NCBI RefSeq assembly: GCF_000525975.1
Contig: NZ_AODK01000018.1
Span: forward strand, 1-64,000
DNA: 64,000 nucleotides
Direction of reading: 5' to 3'
Source of the DNA: Listeria rocourtiae FSL F6-920
GTDB lineage: Bacteria; Bacillota; Bacilli; Lactobacillales; Listeriaceae
Shown here in pieces: positions 28,615 to 38,453 of the stretch. A model generated the notes under the pieces. It searched no databases, had not been told where the DNA came from, and saw only the letters and a program-made list of their open reading frames with translations. Made by a program: the position numbers and the translations under genes. The number at the start of each line of letters is the position of its first letter. Within the stretch, counting starts at the first letter, position 1.

Positions 28615-30345
28615 TTAAACCTCCACTTCAATAAAGCCAAACTGATTAAAATCAAACAATCCCTGATCCGTCAATTTCAAATTTGGAATAACTGGTAAAG
28701 TCAAAAAAGATAACGTCAAAAATGGATCAAAACCTTGTTTCCCACTCACATCACGGAAAGCATCATTTAGTCGTCCAAGCTGATATTGAATTTGCTCATA
28801 CGGCTGCACACTCAATAGTCCAGCAATTGGCAATGCTAAATCTGCTGCTACTTTTCCATCTTTTACGACTGCAACGCCACCACCAATTTTCGTAATGTGG
28901 TCAACAGCTAGCATAATGTCTGCATCCGATGAACCGACTGCCACAATATTATGAGAATCATGCGCAACCGTCGTCGCAATTGCTCCATTTCGAATACCAA
29001 AGCCTTTCACAATCCCAACACCGACGCACCCCGTTCCCTTATGGCGCTCGACAACGACCATTTTCAACTGATCCGCATCCACCGAAACTTGAAATTCACC
29101 ATCTTGAACATTAACCGTTTCCACCAAATGTTCCGTGAACAAGCTATTTGGTTGCATACCAATCACATTCGCAGTAGTATGCTTCATGGCAAGCTTCAAA
29201 TCATCACGTTGTAGCGAATGTCTAATCATCGGTGACTGAAACGCACTATCCGCCTTTTTAAACAAAGCTTCCTCGCGTATGCCATCATCGACAACAACCT
29301 GGCCACGCTTCATTACTTTCGTGATCGTCACTGTCTCCAAATCACGCAAAAACAAAATATCCGCCTGATAACCCGCTGCAACAGCGCCAATATGCGGTAA
29401 TTTGTGACATGTTGCCGCGTTAATCGTCGCCATCTGAATTGCCATCACCGGATCGATTTCATTGGCTATCGCGAGACGCACATTGTAATTGATTGAGCCC
29501 TCTTCTAACAAATCGTCAATTAGTTTATCATCCGTGCAAAAGCAAAAACGATGGCTATTCTTCGGATTCACAGCAGGCAACGTGTGTATCATATCACGTC
29601 CAACTGTTCCCTCACGGAGCATCACAAACATGCCAGCACGCAAACGATCCATCGCCTCAACTGCCGTTGTACTCTCATGATCCGTCCGAATTCCAACAGC
29701 TAAATAATTATTCAAATCCGCCTTCGAAAGCCCAGCACCGTGTCCATCAATCCGACCACCATGTCGCTCAGCATCCACTATTTTTTGTAGCATATCCTTT
29801 TGACCATGCGCCACAGAAGGAAAATCCATGACTTCGGCCAACCCAATCACTTTTTCATGCTGGTAAAGCGCTCGTAAATCGCTTGCCTCAAGCGTTGCAC
29901 CATTATGCTCAAAAGGCGTCGCAGGAACAGAAGAGGGCAACATTACATACATATCGAGCGGGGATTCTTGCGCATCCGCCAGCATAAACTCAATGCCTTC
30001 TACCCCTGCCACATTAGCAATCTCATGCGGATCCGTCACAATCGTCGTCACTCCGTTTGGTAACAACACACGCGCAAATTCAGAAGGAGGCACCATCGCG
30101 CTCTCTACATGGACATGCGCATCAATGAAACCAGGAACAATAAACTGACCGCGAGCATCAATAATCTCCGCTGCATCCTCAAAATCGCCAATCCCAACGA
30201 TATACCCACTCTTAATCGCGACATCGCCTTCCATAATTTCACCCGAAAAAACATTCACAATTCGACCATTCTTAATAACAATATCCGCCGCTACACGCAA
30301 ATCACTCACCGCGACCCGTTCCTGTAATTGTTTCACTTTCCGCAT
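28615..30345 (-). CDS. adeC: Adenine deaminase
   Basis: About 576 residues, full-length AdeC of the amidohydrolase superfamily; hydrolyses adenine to hypoxanthine and ammonia. Metal motifs HVHVES (about 80) and TDPHEIANV are visible, as are GLAEVMDFP, DGHGAG and TDDKLIDDLLE. The C-terminal domain has CVGVGIVKGFG and TVAHDSHNIV. GAGGGGGAAACG supports the ATG at 30345 over the TTG one codon before. It lies between an uncharacterised gene and virS, the same arrangement as in L. monocytogenes. Confidence 0.95.
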   Translation of the reverse strand: MRKVKQLQERVAVSDLRVAADIVIKNGRIVNVFSGEIMEGDVAIKSGYIVGIGDFEDAAEIIDARGQFIVPGFIDAHVHVESAMVPPSEFARVLLPNGVTTIVTDPHEIANVAGVEGIEFMLADAQESPLDMYVMLPSSVPATPFEHNGATLEASDLRALYQHEKVIGLAEVMDFPSVAHGQKDMLQKIVDAERHGGRIDGHGAGLSKADLNNYLAVGIRTDHESTTAVEAMDRLRAGMFVMLREGTVGRDMIHTLPAVNPKNSHRFCFCTDDKLIDDLLEEGSINYNVRLAIANEIDPVMAIQMATINAATCHKLPHIGAVAAGYQADILFLRDLETVTITKVMKRGQVVVDDGIREEALFKKADSAFQSPMIRHSLQRDDLKLAMKHTTANVIGMQPNSLFTEHLVETVNVQDGEFQVSVDADQLKMVVVERHKGTGCVGVGIVKGFGIRNGAIATTVAHDSHNIVAVGSSDADIMLAVDHITKIGGGVAVVKDGKVAADLALPIAGLLSVQPYEQIQYQLGRLNDAFRDVSGKQGFDPFLTLSFLTLPVIPNLKLTDQGLFDFNQFGFIEVEV

Positions 30346-30377
30346 CAACGTTTCCCCCTCTCACGCCCTAACCGTTC

Positions 30378-30830
30378 TTATCTTGCTTGGAAACCTTCGT
30401 CCTCCAAATAACCATCTGCCGCCTCGCGAGAAGGAAAAATTGCCTCCAAATGATCATCCGAATAAATCGCCCACATCTTATTCTCATAACGCAAAATTAG
30501 AACAGTCCGGTACGCATCACGAAATTCTTCCTCATACCCTTCTTCAAATTCATCCCCATCCGTACTCAAAAATGAAATGGCGCCCGACACAAGTTCTCGA
30601 ATCTCACTCTCCGTCGCCTCACGAATATTAACAAAGCCATTCTTGTCCGCATCATCTAGATAAGGCGCATAAACAAACGCATTACCATTCGGATGCAAAT
30701 GATTGACCGCAATTCTTTTTTCACGCACACTATTAGGAAAATGATAATTAATCCGCCCCATCGAAACGGGATGTGCCTCTAGTTCAGTGTATTCATCAAT
30801 AATATTCTTTTTCTCTTCAAAGGAAAGCAT
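30378..30830 (-). CDS. Conserved hypothetical protein of the vir locus
   Basis: 150-residue soluble acidic protein, no signal or membrane segment. I do not recognise the fold; the stretch DEFEEGYEEEFRDAYR is strongly charged and the C-terminus has IFPSREAADGYLEDEGF. It stands between the epimerase and adeC. A terminator-like hairpin lies upstream at 30912-30944 and a TATAAT at 30872-30877 (minus strand, weak -35), so it may begin its own transcript. Confidence 0.8.
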   Translation of the reverse strand: MLSFEEKKNIIDEYTELEAHPVSMGRINYHFPNSVREKRIAVNHLHPNGNAFVYAPYLDDADKNGFVNIREATESEIRELVSGAISFLSTDGDEFEEGYEEEFRDAYRTVLILRYENKMWAIYSDDHLEAIFPSREAADGYLEDEGFQAR

Positions 30831-30898
30831 TCCTTCGTCACATCCTTTTTCTCATTTTTCTTCACTGCCTTATTATACACTAAATTCACATACAAAAC

Positions 30899-30944
30899 GT
30901 GAAAAAAAATAAAAACAAGCGCCCAACGAAAAGACACCTGTTTT
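30899..30944 (-). terminator. Terminator inside the vir locus
   Basis: AAAACAGGTGTC (minus strand) pairs over 12 positions with GGCGCTTGTTTT, counting G-U pairs, followed by TTATTTTTTTTC. It begins at the stop codon of the epimerase and separates virAB-virR-epimerase from the gene at 30830, adeC and virS. Confidence 0.7.
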
Positions 30945-31819
30945 CACATACTTATATTTTTTTTGTCAATCAACTTCGGCAACCATTCTCGTAAGTCGCG
31001 AAATTCAAACCCAGCCTCATTTGCCTTTGCGTTATCCAAATAATACGTTTTTTCAACACCGAAAGGAGAATCATCATTATCCTCTGTATTCACCTCTACA
31101 ATGGCGGGTTTTCCAGTCGCTACTTCAATTAAATTCATTAGCTCAGACAATCGATAGACCGAATTACTCGCCGCATTAATCGGGCCGACGACATCTGACT
31201 TCGTGCCAATCCAAACCAAGAAATCAGCCGCCTCATCCGACGAAATAAAGCCCATTTCAGCTTCTTCATTTGGCATTCCAATCTCTTCACCTGCTTGCAC
31301 ATGATTGATATGAAACTCAAGCCTTCCCGTGTAATCATCCTCACCAAGCACAATCGGAAAGCGAACCGCAACGACAGGAAAATTCGCCTTTTGGAAAAAT
31401 ACCGCCTCCGCCAAACGTTTTCCTTCACCATAATCAAAATCTTCACGCGATCCTGTCACAATCTCATAATGAAACGGATCAAAATCTGCTTCTACTAGCG
31501 CCCGATCTCGCATCCGATAGACCGAAAGCGAAGATGTGTATACGTATTTTCCGACCTTATCCCGAAAAGCTGCAATCGAATAAAGCGCATCTTGTGGCGA
31601 GAAACAAATATTATCATAAACAACATCCCACTTTTCCTGCGCCAAACAAAATAAATCCTCACGAGCCTCACGCTTTATTTTCACTCGCCTCACCGAATCA
31701 CCAAAATCATCCGCCGTCTTGCCGCGTGTCGCAATCGTCACATCATGCCCATCTGCAAGCAATCGCATGACCAATTTCTTACCAAAAAAACGCGTTCCAC
31801 CAAAAACTAAAATTTTCAA
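30944..31819 (-). CDS. NAD-dependent epimerase/dehydratase family protein
   Basis: About 291 residues of the extended SDR family. The Rossmann motif ILVFGGTRFFGKKL is N-terminal, and YTSSLSVY provides the Ser/Tyr region; the usual YxxxK motif is replaced by FDYGEGKRLAE. The substrate is unknown. I prefer the TTG at 31819 behind AAGGGAGTG, since the upstream ATG lies inside virR with no spacing for a ribosome site. Conserved member of the Listeria vir locus. Confidence 0.87.
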   Translation of the reverse strand: MKILVFGGTRFFGKKLVMRLLADGHDVTIATRGKTADDFGDSVRRVKIKREAREDLFCLAQEKWDVVYDNICFSPQDALYSIAAFRDKVGKYVYTSSLSVYRMRDRALVEADFDPFHYEIVTGSREDFDYGEGKRLAEAVFFQKANFPVVAVRFPIVLGEDDYTGRLEFHINHVQAGEEIGMPNEEAEMGFISSDEAADFLVWIGTKSDVVGPINAASNSVYRLSELMNLIEVATGKPAIVEVNTEDNDDSPFGVEKTYYLDNAKANEAGFEFRDLREWLPKLIDKKNISM

Positions 31820-31832
31820 ATGAAGCACTCCC

Positions 31833-32510
31833 TTACTCAATCATATACCCTTGTCCTTTTTTAGTCGTAATAAAGTCCGCTAAACCAATCTCCGTCAATT
31901 TTTTGCGAATCCGAACAACATTTACCGTCAGTGTATTATCATCCACGAAACTCTCATCTTCCCATAACACACGCATAATCTCATCACGGCTCACAATTCG
32001 TCCTTTTTGCTTCAATAACTCATATAAAATCAAGAATTCATTTTTCGTCAATTCCACTTTTTCATCCAAATACGTCAATGTATTCGTATCAATATGCAAG
32101 AAAACATTATTATGCTCCATCACATTCGGCTCTTCCAGTTCCGCATACGAATACGTACGGCGAATCAGTGCATTAATTCGCGCCATTAATACATCTAAAT
32201 CCACAGGTTTTTCGATGTAATAATCCGCCCCCATATTCATCCCCATAATTTGATCCATTCGCGAATCCCGCGACGACAAGAAAATAATCGGCACATTGGA
32301 TACTTCACGAATTTTATTACACCAATAGAACCCATCAAAGTATGGCAAATTCACATCCAAAATCACCAATTGAGGCTCTACTTTCAAGAATTCATTCAAA
32401 ATATTGTTATAATCAGTCACAACCGCGACCTCAAATCCCCATTTTGACAAATGTTTTTGTATCGTATCACGAATAACGATGTCATCTTCCACTATATATA
32501 CTTTTACCAT
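31833..32510 (-). CDS. virR: Response regulator VirR
   Basis: 225 residues, OmpR-type. Receiver domain 1-115 with acidic pair ED-D (8-10), phosphorylated Asp52 (VILDVNLP) and switch Lys in EKPVDLD. The winged-helix output domain (about 130-225) has the loop FVDDNTLTVNVVRIRKKL. AAGGAGA lies 8 bases before the ATG at 32510. It works with VirS and the VirAB transporter, and in Listeria activates genes for D-alanylation and lysylation of the envelope, giving resistance to cationic peptides and virulence. Confidence 0.94.
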   Translation of the reverse strand: MVKVYIVEDDIVIRDTIQKHLSKWGFEVAVVTDYNNILNEFLKVEPQLVILDVNLPYFDGFYWCNKIREVSNVPIIFLSSRDSRMDQIMGMNMGADYYIEKPVDLDVLMARINALIRRTYSYAELEEPNVMEHNNVFLHIDTNTLTYLDEKVELTKNEFLILYELLKQKGRIVSRDEIMRVLWEDESFVDDNTLTVNVVRIRKKLTEIGLADFITTKKGQGYMIE

Positions 32511-32567
32511 ACTCATCTCTCCTTCGCTTCATTCCATTGTACAGAAAATTCAGCCACCATTCAAACG

Positions 32568-34549
32568 TTAATCATCGCCATTCGATACCATATTCGTATA
32601 TGTTGATACACAAACAAAATAATAAATAATGAAAAATACCGTATAAATCGTCGTACTAATTAGCACAGGCGCACCAATACTGTACATCAGATTCACCGAC
32701 AAACTAACCATCGCTGCTATACTGTGACAAACCCCCAAAATAAGCGGGATTAAAAACACCGGTAACACTTGCTTAGCGATAACAGTACGAATCTCTTTAT
32801 GACTCATGCCCATCTTTTGAAGCACAGCAAAACGTGGTCTTTCATCCACCGCTTCCGTAATTTGCTTAAAATAAATAATACTCCCAGTTGCAGCAAAAAA
32901 TACAAAGCCCATAAACATCCCGATATAAAGCATCACGCCGATAAGCGTACTAATCAAATGATAATTCGAATAAAAACTTGACAAGCTTCTATTCCACATG
33001 TAGGGATCTCCACCAACGATATCCTGAATTTTATGATCTAACGCCTCTGCCTTATCTGCATTTGTTACCTGAAAAATGTCGATATGTCTTGGCATCGATT
33101 TCTGACTGATTTCCTTATAAAGCGCGTCATTTATAACTAAAACCGAGATAGCCATATCCGTATTCAACACGGCATGACTATAAACATCTACGATTTCTAA
33201 TGTATACTTATTTGGATTATTTCTAAACTGTAATGTATAAGGTTTCTCCATATACAAGTGCATACGCTTCTTATTCTCAAAACGACCACTCGGGCTAAGA
33301 TATATGGCTTCTCCAGCTGCCAATTCCTTCACTTGTTGCGAATGATTGTTCAATTTCTTCGCCAGCCTGTTATAGTCTGAGAGCGACATCACCTCAAAAT
33401 ACGTCATCCGCTGTTCCTCAAAAGGCACATTTTCATTCACATTCTCTAATACATCCGCCTCATAAAGATCTACTGTCTCATGGTAAATCAACGTATGTGA
33501 GTCACTTTCCTTAATCGCCTCATAAATTTTTTCTCGCTCCGTTTGCGTACTCCACAGCGTTTGATAACTGTTTGGGTTGGAACTCTCCGCAAAAGAAATG
33601 ATATTCATATAAATCGATCCCAGCGCACCAATAATCGTCAAAGTTGTGGCACTCAACACAGCAATCATCGTTAGTGTCCCTGCCGTCTTTTTCATGCGAT
33701 AGCGAAGCCAAGTCACGGTTAAGATATTCGTTCCTTTATAGAAAAACGACTTGTTTAAAAACAATTTATACACAACATATGGGAACAAAAAAACGCAGTA
33801 CAAGCCAAGTCCCTAGAACCACACCGAACAATACAAATACAGTCGTCGCCAAAAAAAAAGTTATTCGACCAAAAGATTGAACTTTCCACCGAGCTGGTTG
33901 CTAAAAAATAACCAAATCCAATCAAAAAGATACCCACGATAGATAACGTAAGCGAGCCTTTCGCAGGATTTTTTTCCCGCGCATCTGCTTTAAATAGTTC
34001 CACCATGCTATGCCGATAAACAATCCAATATCCATTCGCAGTCGTTACGACAAGAATAATTCCAAACACGAAAATCGTAGACAAAATCGCTGAAAATGAG
34101 AATGTAAAACCACTCGGAATCGATAAATCCATAATCCGGAATAATAACATCGAGAAAAACTTAGAAAAGAAAATCCCAATCAAGATTCCTCCGACAACCG
34201 CCATAAGGTGCATCATCAAATTCTCATAAAAAATAATTCGGCCAATCTGCCCCTTACGTAACCCTAACAGAGAATACAGCCCTAATTCCCGTTTCCTACT
34301 CCGCGTAAAGTAATTACTAGAATAAAAAACAAAAAAAGCAACAAACAATATCAATACAATCGCCGCTGCCAAAAAGACACCTTGCCCGCCGATTCCCCAC
34401 TTATCAAAAATCAGTCCGATACTCTTATTGTACGCCAACGATACAAACGTAAAATAAATCAACACGCTTAGAATTAACGAACCAAGATACATCGAAAACT
34501 GGTTAAAGTTTTTGCGTACATTCGTAAAAGCAATATTAAATAGTGTCAT
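32568..34549 (-). CDS. virB: BceB-type ABC transporter permease VirB (two frameshifts)
   Basis: About 660 residues when joined. FtsX-like permease with ten predicted helices and a large outer domain of about 200 residues after helix 7, the part that binds the antimicrobial and signals to the kinase. The N-terminal half runs to …SFGRITFF; breaks lie in A runs 33851-33859 (9, wants 8) and 33787-33793 (7, wants 6). Repair yields NNFFLATTVFVLFGVVLG and LRFLFPYVVYKLF without gaps. It overlaps virA by 14 bases. With VirA it gives resistance to bacitracin/nisin-like agents and is required for VirS sensing. Confidence 0.9.
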
Positions 34550-35303
34550 TCATACCACCACCAAGCATCGCCAACACATCTAAAATCTTCTGAAAAAATT
34601 GCTTCCGTGTCGCCGTTCCCCGATAAATTTCCGTGAACAACTCCCCGTCCTTAATAAACAAAATCCGCTCACAAAAACTCGCTGCAAAGGCATCATGCGT
34701 CACCATCATAATTGTTGCATCTCGCGCCTCCTTCGCCTGAACTAGGCTTTCCAGCAAATTTGTCGCAGCTTTCGAATCTAGTGCTCCTGTGGGCTCATCT
34801 GCAAAAATCAGTGCCGGATTGGTCACCATCGCCCGACTAACCGCTGTCCTTTGCTTCTGCCCACCAGAAACTTCATTCGGATACTTATCCGCTAAATCAG
34901 CAATTCCAAACTGACGCATCACATCCCCAACACGTGTCTCAACTTCGCTTGGCTTTACCTTCGAAAGCGACAATGGTAGCGCAATATTATCCTTAATCGT
35001 CATCGTATCCAACAAATTATAATCCTGAAAAATAAAGCCTAACTTATCCCTTCTGAAAACAGCCATCTCTTTTGCGCGCATATCCTCAAAAGGTTTACCA
35101 TCTATTTCAATGCTACCAGAAGTTGCTTTATCAATCGTTGACAGCACATTCAATAACGTCGATTTCCCAGCACCGCTCGGCCCCATTACACCGACAAATT
35201 CACCTTCATGCACCTCTAAGCTGACACTATTTAGCGCAGGAAAAAGCGTACTTTTCGAGCCATATACTTTTCGAACATTCTTCGCTTGCAAAATAACCCC
35301 CAT
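34536..35303 (-). CDS. virA: BceA-type ABC transporter ATPase VirA
   Basis: 255 residues. Walker A GPSGAGKST (41-49), Q-loop FIFQDYNLLD, signature VSGGQKQR, Walker B ALIFADEPT and the switch His in MVTHD are all present. It powers the VirB permease. First gene of the vir locus; its 3' end overlaps virB. The upstream region has a TACAAT -10 candidate at 35341-35346 (minus strand). Confidence 0.94.
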   Translation of the reverse strand: MGVILQAKNVRKVYGSKSTLFPALNSVSLEVHEGEFVGVMGPSGAGKSTLLNVLSTIDKATSGSIEIDGKPFEDMRAKEMAVFRRDKLGFIFQDYNLLDTMTIKDNIALPLSLSKVKPSEVETRVGDVMRQFGIADLADKYPNEVSGGQKQRTAVSRAMVTNPALIFADEPTGALDSKAATNLLESLVQAKEARDATIMMVTHDAFAASFCERILFIKDGELFTEIYRGTATRKQFFQKILDVLAMLGGGMNDTI

Positions 35304-35389
35304 CCACCAAAAAACCTCCGCTCCAAAATCTCTTGTATCTATTGTACACTAAATGACACCTGCTTGCCCACCTGACCTTAAGATGTAGT

Positions 35390-35437
35390 TACAAAAAAAA
35401 GCCTTTCATGACGACTCCAAATCAATCAAGAAAAGCT
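35390..35437 (-). terminator. Terminator of the PH-like membrane protein gene
   Basis: AGCTTTTC (35430-35437) and GAAAGGCT (35400-35407) pair on the minus strand with one bulge, followed by eight T. It lies 10 bases after the stop at 35448 and separates this gene from virA. Confidence 0.65.
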
Positions 35438-35447
35438 CTATTTATGC

Positions 35448-35924
35448 TTATTCTTCCTTTTTGTACAATGACATACATTCTTCAATTAATATTTCTAAAT
35501 CTGCAAGTGGCATATTCACATCCGCCGCAACGATATCCCAGGCCATTTCCCGTTTATCCTTGATTTTTGTATAAACCAGCATCCTACCTTGTGAAAAAAG
35601 CTTAAACGATGGAATTACAATCTTTACGTCCTCAACCTGGCTCCATGCTTGAAAATCACCACGATACGCGATTCCGTCCATAGAAAGCTCCAGCGTCGGT
35701 GACAAATTAAGCAAACGAAATAACGGACGTAACACAACAAAGCCAATAAAAATTAGTAAAATCAGCTTTTCGGTGCCATTTATCGCCTTTACATAATCAA
35801 AAACAACATATAATAATAGCCCTATCGCAATCCACAACAAGCTACTTGAAATAACTAATAGATGATTCACCTTAAATTGTGCCTTTTCTCCACTTGCAAT
35901 CTTTTCTCCAAAATTTTCGATCAA
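35448..35924 (-). CDS. Small membrane protein with PH-like C-terminal domain
   Basis: 158 residues. Two helices (about 22-44 and 53-70) precede a domain of about 80 residues containing ELSMDGIAYRGDFQAWSQVEDV, the pattern of bacterial PH-like domains attached to a helix pair (STM3941-like). No enzyme motif. Function unknown. Monocistronic, upstream of virA on the same strand with a terminator between. Confidence 0.75.
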   Translation of the reverse strand: MIENFGEKIASGEKAQFKVNHLLVISSSLLWIAIGLLLYVVFDYVKAINGTEKLILLIFIGFVVLRPLFRLLNLSPTLELSMDGIAYRGDFQAWSQVEDVKIVIPSFKLFSQGRMLVYTKIKDKREMAWDIVAADVNMPLADLEILIEECMSLYKKEE

Positions 35925-36055
35925 AATAAAAACCTCATTTAAATTTAGACTTACTATTATTGTACCTTGAATAAAACGAGAAAGATAGGGTTATCCTCGA
36001 CAAACTTTCCTTTTTTACGTTAAAATAAGCCTAAATGTAATGGAGGTGGATAAAA

Positions 36056-36394
36056 ATGAACAGAGAAGATTATTACGAAACGAAGAACGGACGAACCTCT
36101 TTTTTTGATGGTGGTTTATTGCAATTTATCGGTTGGAGTATCCTAGGAATTATTGTAACTGCTATTACGTTTGGTATCTGTTACCCTTGGGCATTGACGA
36201 TGATTTACGGCTGGAAAATAAACCATACTGTCATCGAAGGACGCAGAATGCAATTCAGTGGCTCTGCGTTTGGTTTATTTGGCAATTGGATAAAATGGTT
36301 ATTACTCATCATCATCACACTTGGCATCTATTCTTTCTGGGTCTTTATTAAATTGGAAGATTGGAAAGCAAAAAATACAACGTTTGTTAACTAG
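36056..36394 (+). CDS. DUF898-like small membrane protein
   Basis: 112 residues with two or three helices and repeated IGW/WIKW plus ITFGICYPWA and ITLGIYSFW motifs, characteristic of DUF898 (YjgN-like) proteins; this is a one-repeat short form. Function unknown. AATGGAGGTGG precedes the ATG. Confidence 0.8.
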   Translation: MNREDYYETKNGRTSFFDGGLLQFIGWSILGIIVTAITFGICYPWALTMIYGWKINHTVIEGRRMQFSGSAFGLFGNWIKWLLLIIITLGIYSFWVFIKLEDWKAKNTTFVN

Positions 36395-36396
36395 TT

Positions 36397-36451
36397 GGAT
36401 ACACGAAAAGCCCACGATTTAGATAACAGCTCGTGAGCTTTTCGTGTATCC
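36397..36451. terminator. Long inverted repeat after the DUF898-like gene
   Basis: GGATACACGAAAAGC (36397-36411) pairs perfectly with GCTTTTCGTGTATCC (36437-36451), and CACGA/TCGTG continue the stem inside. It starts two bases after the stop codon. The 3' side lacks a strong T tract, so this is either a terminator or an mRNA-stabilising hairpin. Confidence 0.6.
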
Positions 36452-36547
36452 ATTTCATTTTCCTAAAACAAAGTCATTTCTCATTGAAAAAATACTTATA
36501 ATAATGTAAGATGAAAGCAGTTTTCAATTAGGAAAAGAGGGAATGTC

Positions 36548-36739
36548 ATGGCAAAGTTGCTACTCATTATTCCATTTATCTTTATATTAGCCGGAATGCC
36601 CTTTGCTAACCGGATACAGCCGATGATTCTTGGAATGCCATTCAACTTATTCTGGGTCGCTGCAGGAATCCTACTTTCCACATGCATTCTAGGCATCGTC
36701 TACCACTTCGATAAGCAAAATAAGGGGGAAGAAAAATGA
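36548..36739 (+). CDS. DUF3311 small membrane protein, partner of the symporter
   Basis: 63 residues with two helices and the motif LFWVAAGILLSTCILGIVYHFD, characteristic of DUF3311 proteins such as Bacillus YhjC. Such genes stand directly before sodium:solute symporters; here the stop overlaps the symporter start by four bases, so the two are coupled and probably form a complex. AAAGAGGGAATG precedes the ATG. Confidence 0.88.
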   Translation: MAKLLLIIPFIFILAGMPFANRIQPMILGMPFNLFWVAAGILLSTCILGIVYHFDKQNKGEEK

Positions 36740-38184
36740 CCGCACTCATCATCTTAACCGCATTTTTCCTGCTTACTTTAGTCATCGGAATAAGGGCACG
36801 CCAAAAACAAAAAATGAATCTGGAAAATTGGGCCGTTGGTGGCCGTAGTTTTAATACCGTTTTCGTATTCCTACTTACAGCAGGTGAAGTTTACACGACA
36901 TTTTCTTTTCTTGGAGGAAGCGGCTGGGCATACTCCAAAGGTATATCTGCGGTATACGTGATGGTTTACATTGCACTATCCTACGTCACATCTTATTTTT
37001 TATTGCCACTCATCTGGAAATATGCACACGAACACCGGCTCGTTTCCCAATCTGATTTTTTCGCCAAAAAATATGATAGTAATTTGCTCGGTGTTGTCGT
37101 AGCGCTCGTTGGTGTTATCGCGATTATTCCAATCGTTGTCATCCAGTTAAAAGGGCTCGGCATTATCGTCTCCTTGACTTCTTATGGCACGATTCCGATG
37201 CAAGTTGCTGTGGTCGTGGGTACAATTGCCATCATTATTTATTCGGTTATCTCCGGTGTCCGAGGTATCGCTTGGATTGCCGTTCTCAAAGATTTCATGA
37301 TTCTTGCAGTTATTGTTTTTATGGGGATTTACTTGCCGATTCACTATTACGGCGGTATTGGCCAAATGTTCGACCAAATTGCAACGGTAAAACCAGAACT
37401 ACTCACATTTCCACACACGACATATACCGTAACTTGGTTCATTTCAACCGTTCTGTTTTACGTACTTGGTTTCTACATGTGGCCCCAAGTTTTCGCATCC
37501 ACTTTCACAGCTAAAAATGCCCGAACCTTCCGCAAAAATGCAATTGTTAGTCCAATTTACACATTAATGCTCTTATTTGTTATTTTTATCGGACTTGCCG
37601 CTGTTTTGCAGATTCCTGGGCTAGAAGGTGACGCCAGCGACCTTGCACTATTGCAACTCGCTATGAAGACTTTTGATCCGTGGTTCGTTGGAATTATTGG
37701 CGCTGCGGGTATGCTAACGGCTCTCGTTCCTGGTTCCATGCTACTCATGAGCGCTGCTACGCTACTAACGAAAAACATTATTTATAGCTACAAACCAAAT
37801 ACACCCGATGCTAAGATTGCAAGCCTATCTAAGTTTTGTGTCCCAATTCTCGCAATTATTTCTTGCTTATTTGTGTTTCAAGGTGGAAATGCCCTTGCCG
37901 CGATTCTGCAAGTTGGTTATAGTTTGATTGTGCAACTTTGCCCGTCATTGTTCGCCAGTCTCATGAAAAATAACCCAGTGACAAAACAAGGTGCGCTTGC
38001 GGGAATTATCGTCGGTATACTGATTACGATTTTCATTAGTAATTACAGCATGACACTTGCCACGCTACTGCCAGATGCGCCAACTGCGATAAGCGATATC
38101 AACATTGGTTTCTTACCACTGGCAGCAAATGTTATTATAACGCTTATTGTAAGCCTCCTGACACGAAAAAAAGCTCGAGTCTAG
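36736..38184 (+). CDS. Sodium:solute symporter (SSS family, YhjB-like)
   Basis: 482 residues with about thirteen helices. The SSS core is visible: NWAVGGRSFNTVFVFLLTAGEVYTTFSFLGGSGWAYS-type opening in helix 1, and the loop WPQVFASTFTAKNARTFRKN. It carries a small organic solute, likely a carboxylate or pantothenate-like acid, with Na+. It is coupled to the DUF3311 gene upstream and ends in a terminator shared with the convergent permease. Confidence 0.88.
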   Translation: MTALIILTAFFLLTLVIGIRARQKQKMNLENWAVGGRSFNTVFVFLLTAGEVYTTFSFLGGSGWAYSKGISAVYVMVYIALSYVTSYFLLPLIWKYAHEHRLVSQSDFFAKKYDSNLLGVVVALVGVIAIIPIVVIQLKGLGIIVSLTSYGTIPMQVAVVVGTIAIIIYSVISGVRGIAWIAVLKDFMILAVIVFMGIYLPIHYYGGIGQMFDQIATVKPELLTFPHTTYTVTWFISTVLFYVLGFYMWPQVFASTFTAKNARTFRKNAIVSPIYTLMLLFVIFIGLAAVLQIPGLEGDASDLALLQLAMKTFDPWFVGIIGAAGMLTALVPGSMLLMSAATLLTKNIIYSYKPNTPDAKIASLSKFCVPILAIISCLFVFQGGNALAAILQVGYSLIVQLCPSLFASLMKNNPVTKQGALAGIIVGILITIFISNYSMTLATLLPDAPTAISDINIGFLPLAANVIITLIVSLLTRKKARV

Positions 38185-38309
38185 AATATAGGCCAAATAA
38201 ATCGGCGACAAGCACTCGATTTGTACCAAGCATAATGATCGTCTTACTCAACCAAAAATGAGTAAGGCGATTTTATCTTGTTTAGCTTTTTTCTAGACTT
38301 GAGTTTTTT
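38174..38309. terminator. Terminator region between convergent transporter genes
   Basis: Two hairpins: GTCTTACTCA/TGAGTAAGGC around ACCAAAAA (38241-38268) followed by GATTTTATCTTG, and a wide inverted repeat CTCGAGTCTAGAA (38174-38186)/TTCTAGACTTGAG (38291-38303) followed by TTTTTTATT. The remainder to 38453 shows nothing notable. Confidence 0.65.
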
Positions 38310-38453
38310 ATTCCTATGTTCGTTTTGTGACTGTGCGCCGAAGCCTCTCCACTTCTTTTAAACATAGTGATGCATCAAGAAACATCGTGACAAGGACACT
38401 GATTAGGAACTTTTTGTATCATGACGAAATAATAGTATTGGCATTATTTTTAA

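Noticed and set aside
33755-33803. Phase-variable switching of virB through A/T runs
   Set aside because: Attractive for a surface transporter, but identical +1 errors occur in gatA, ligA and other housekeeping genes, so data error is the simpler cause.
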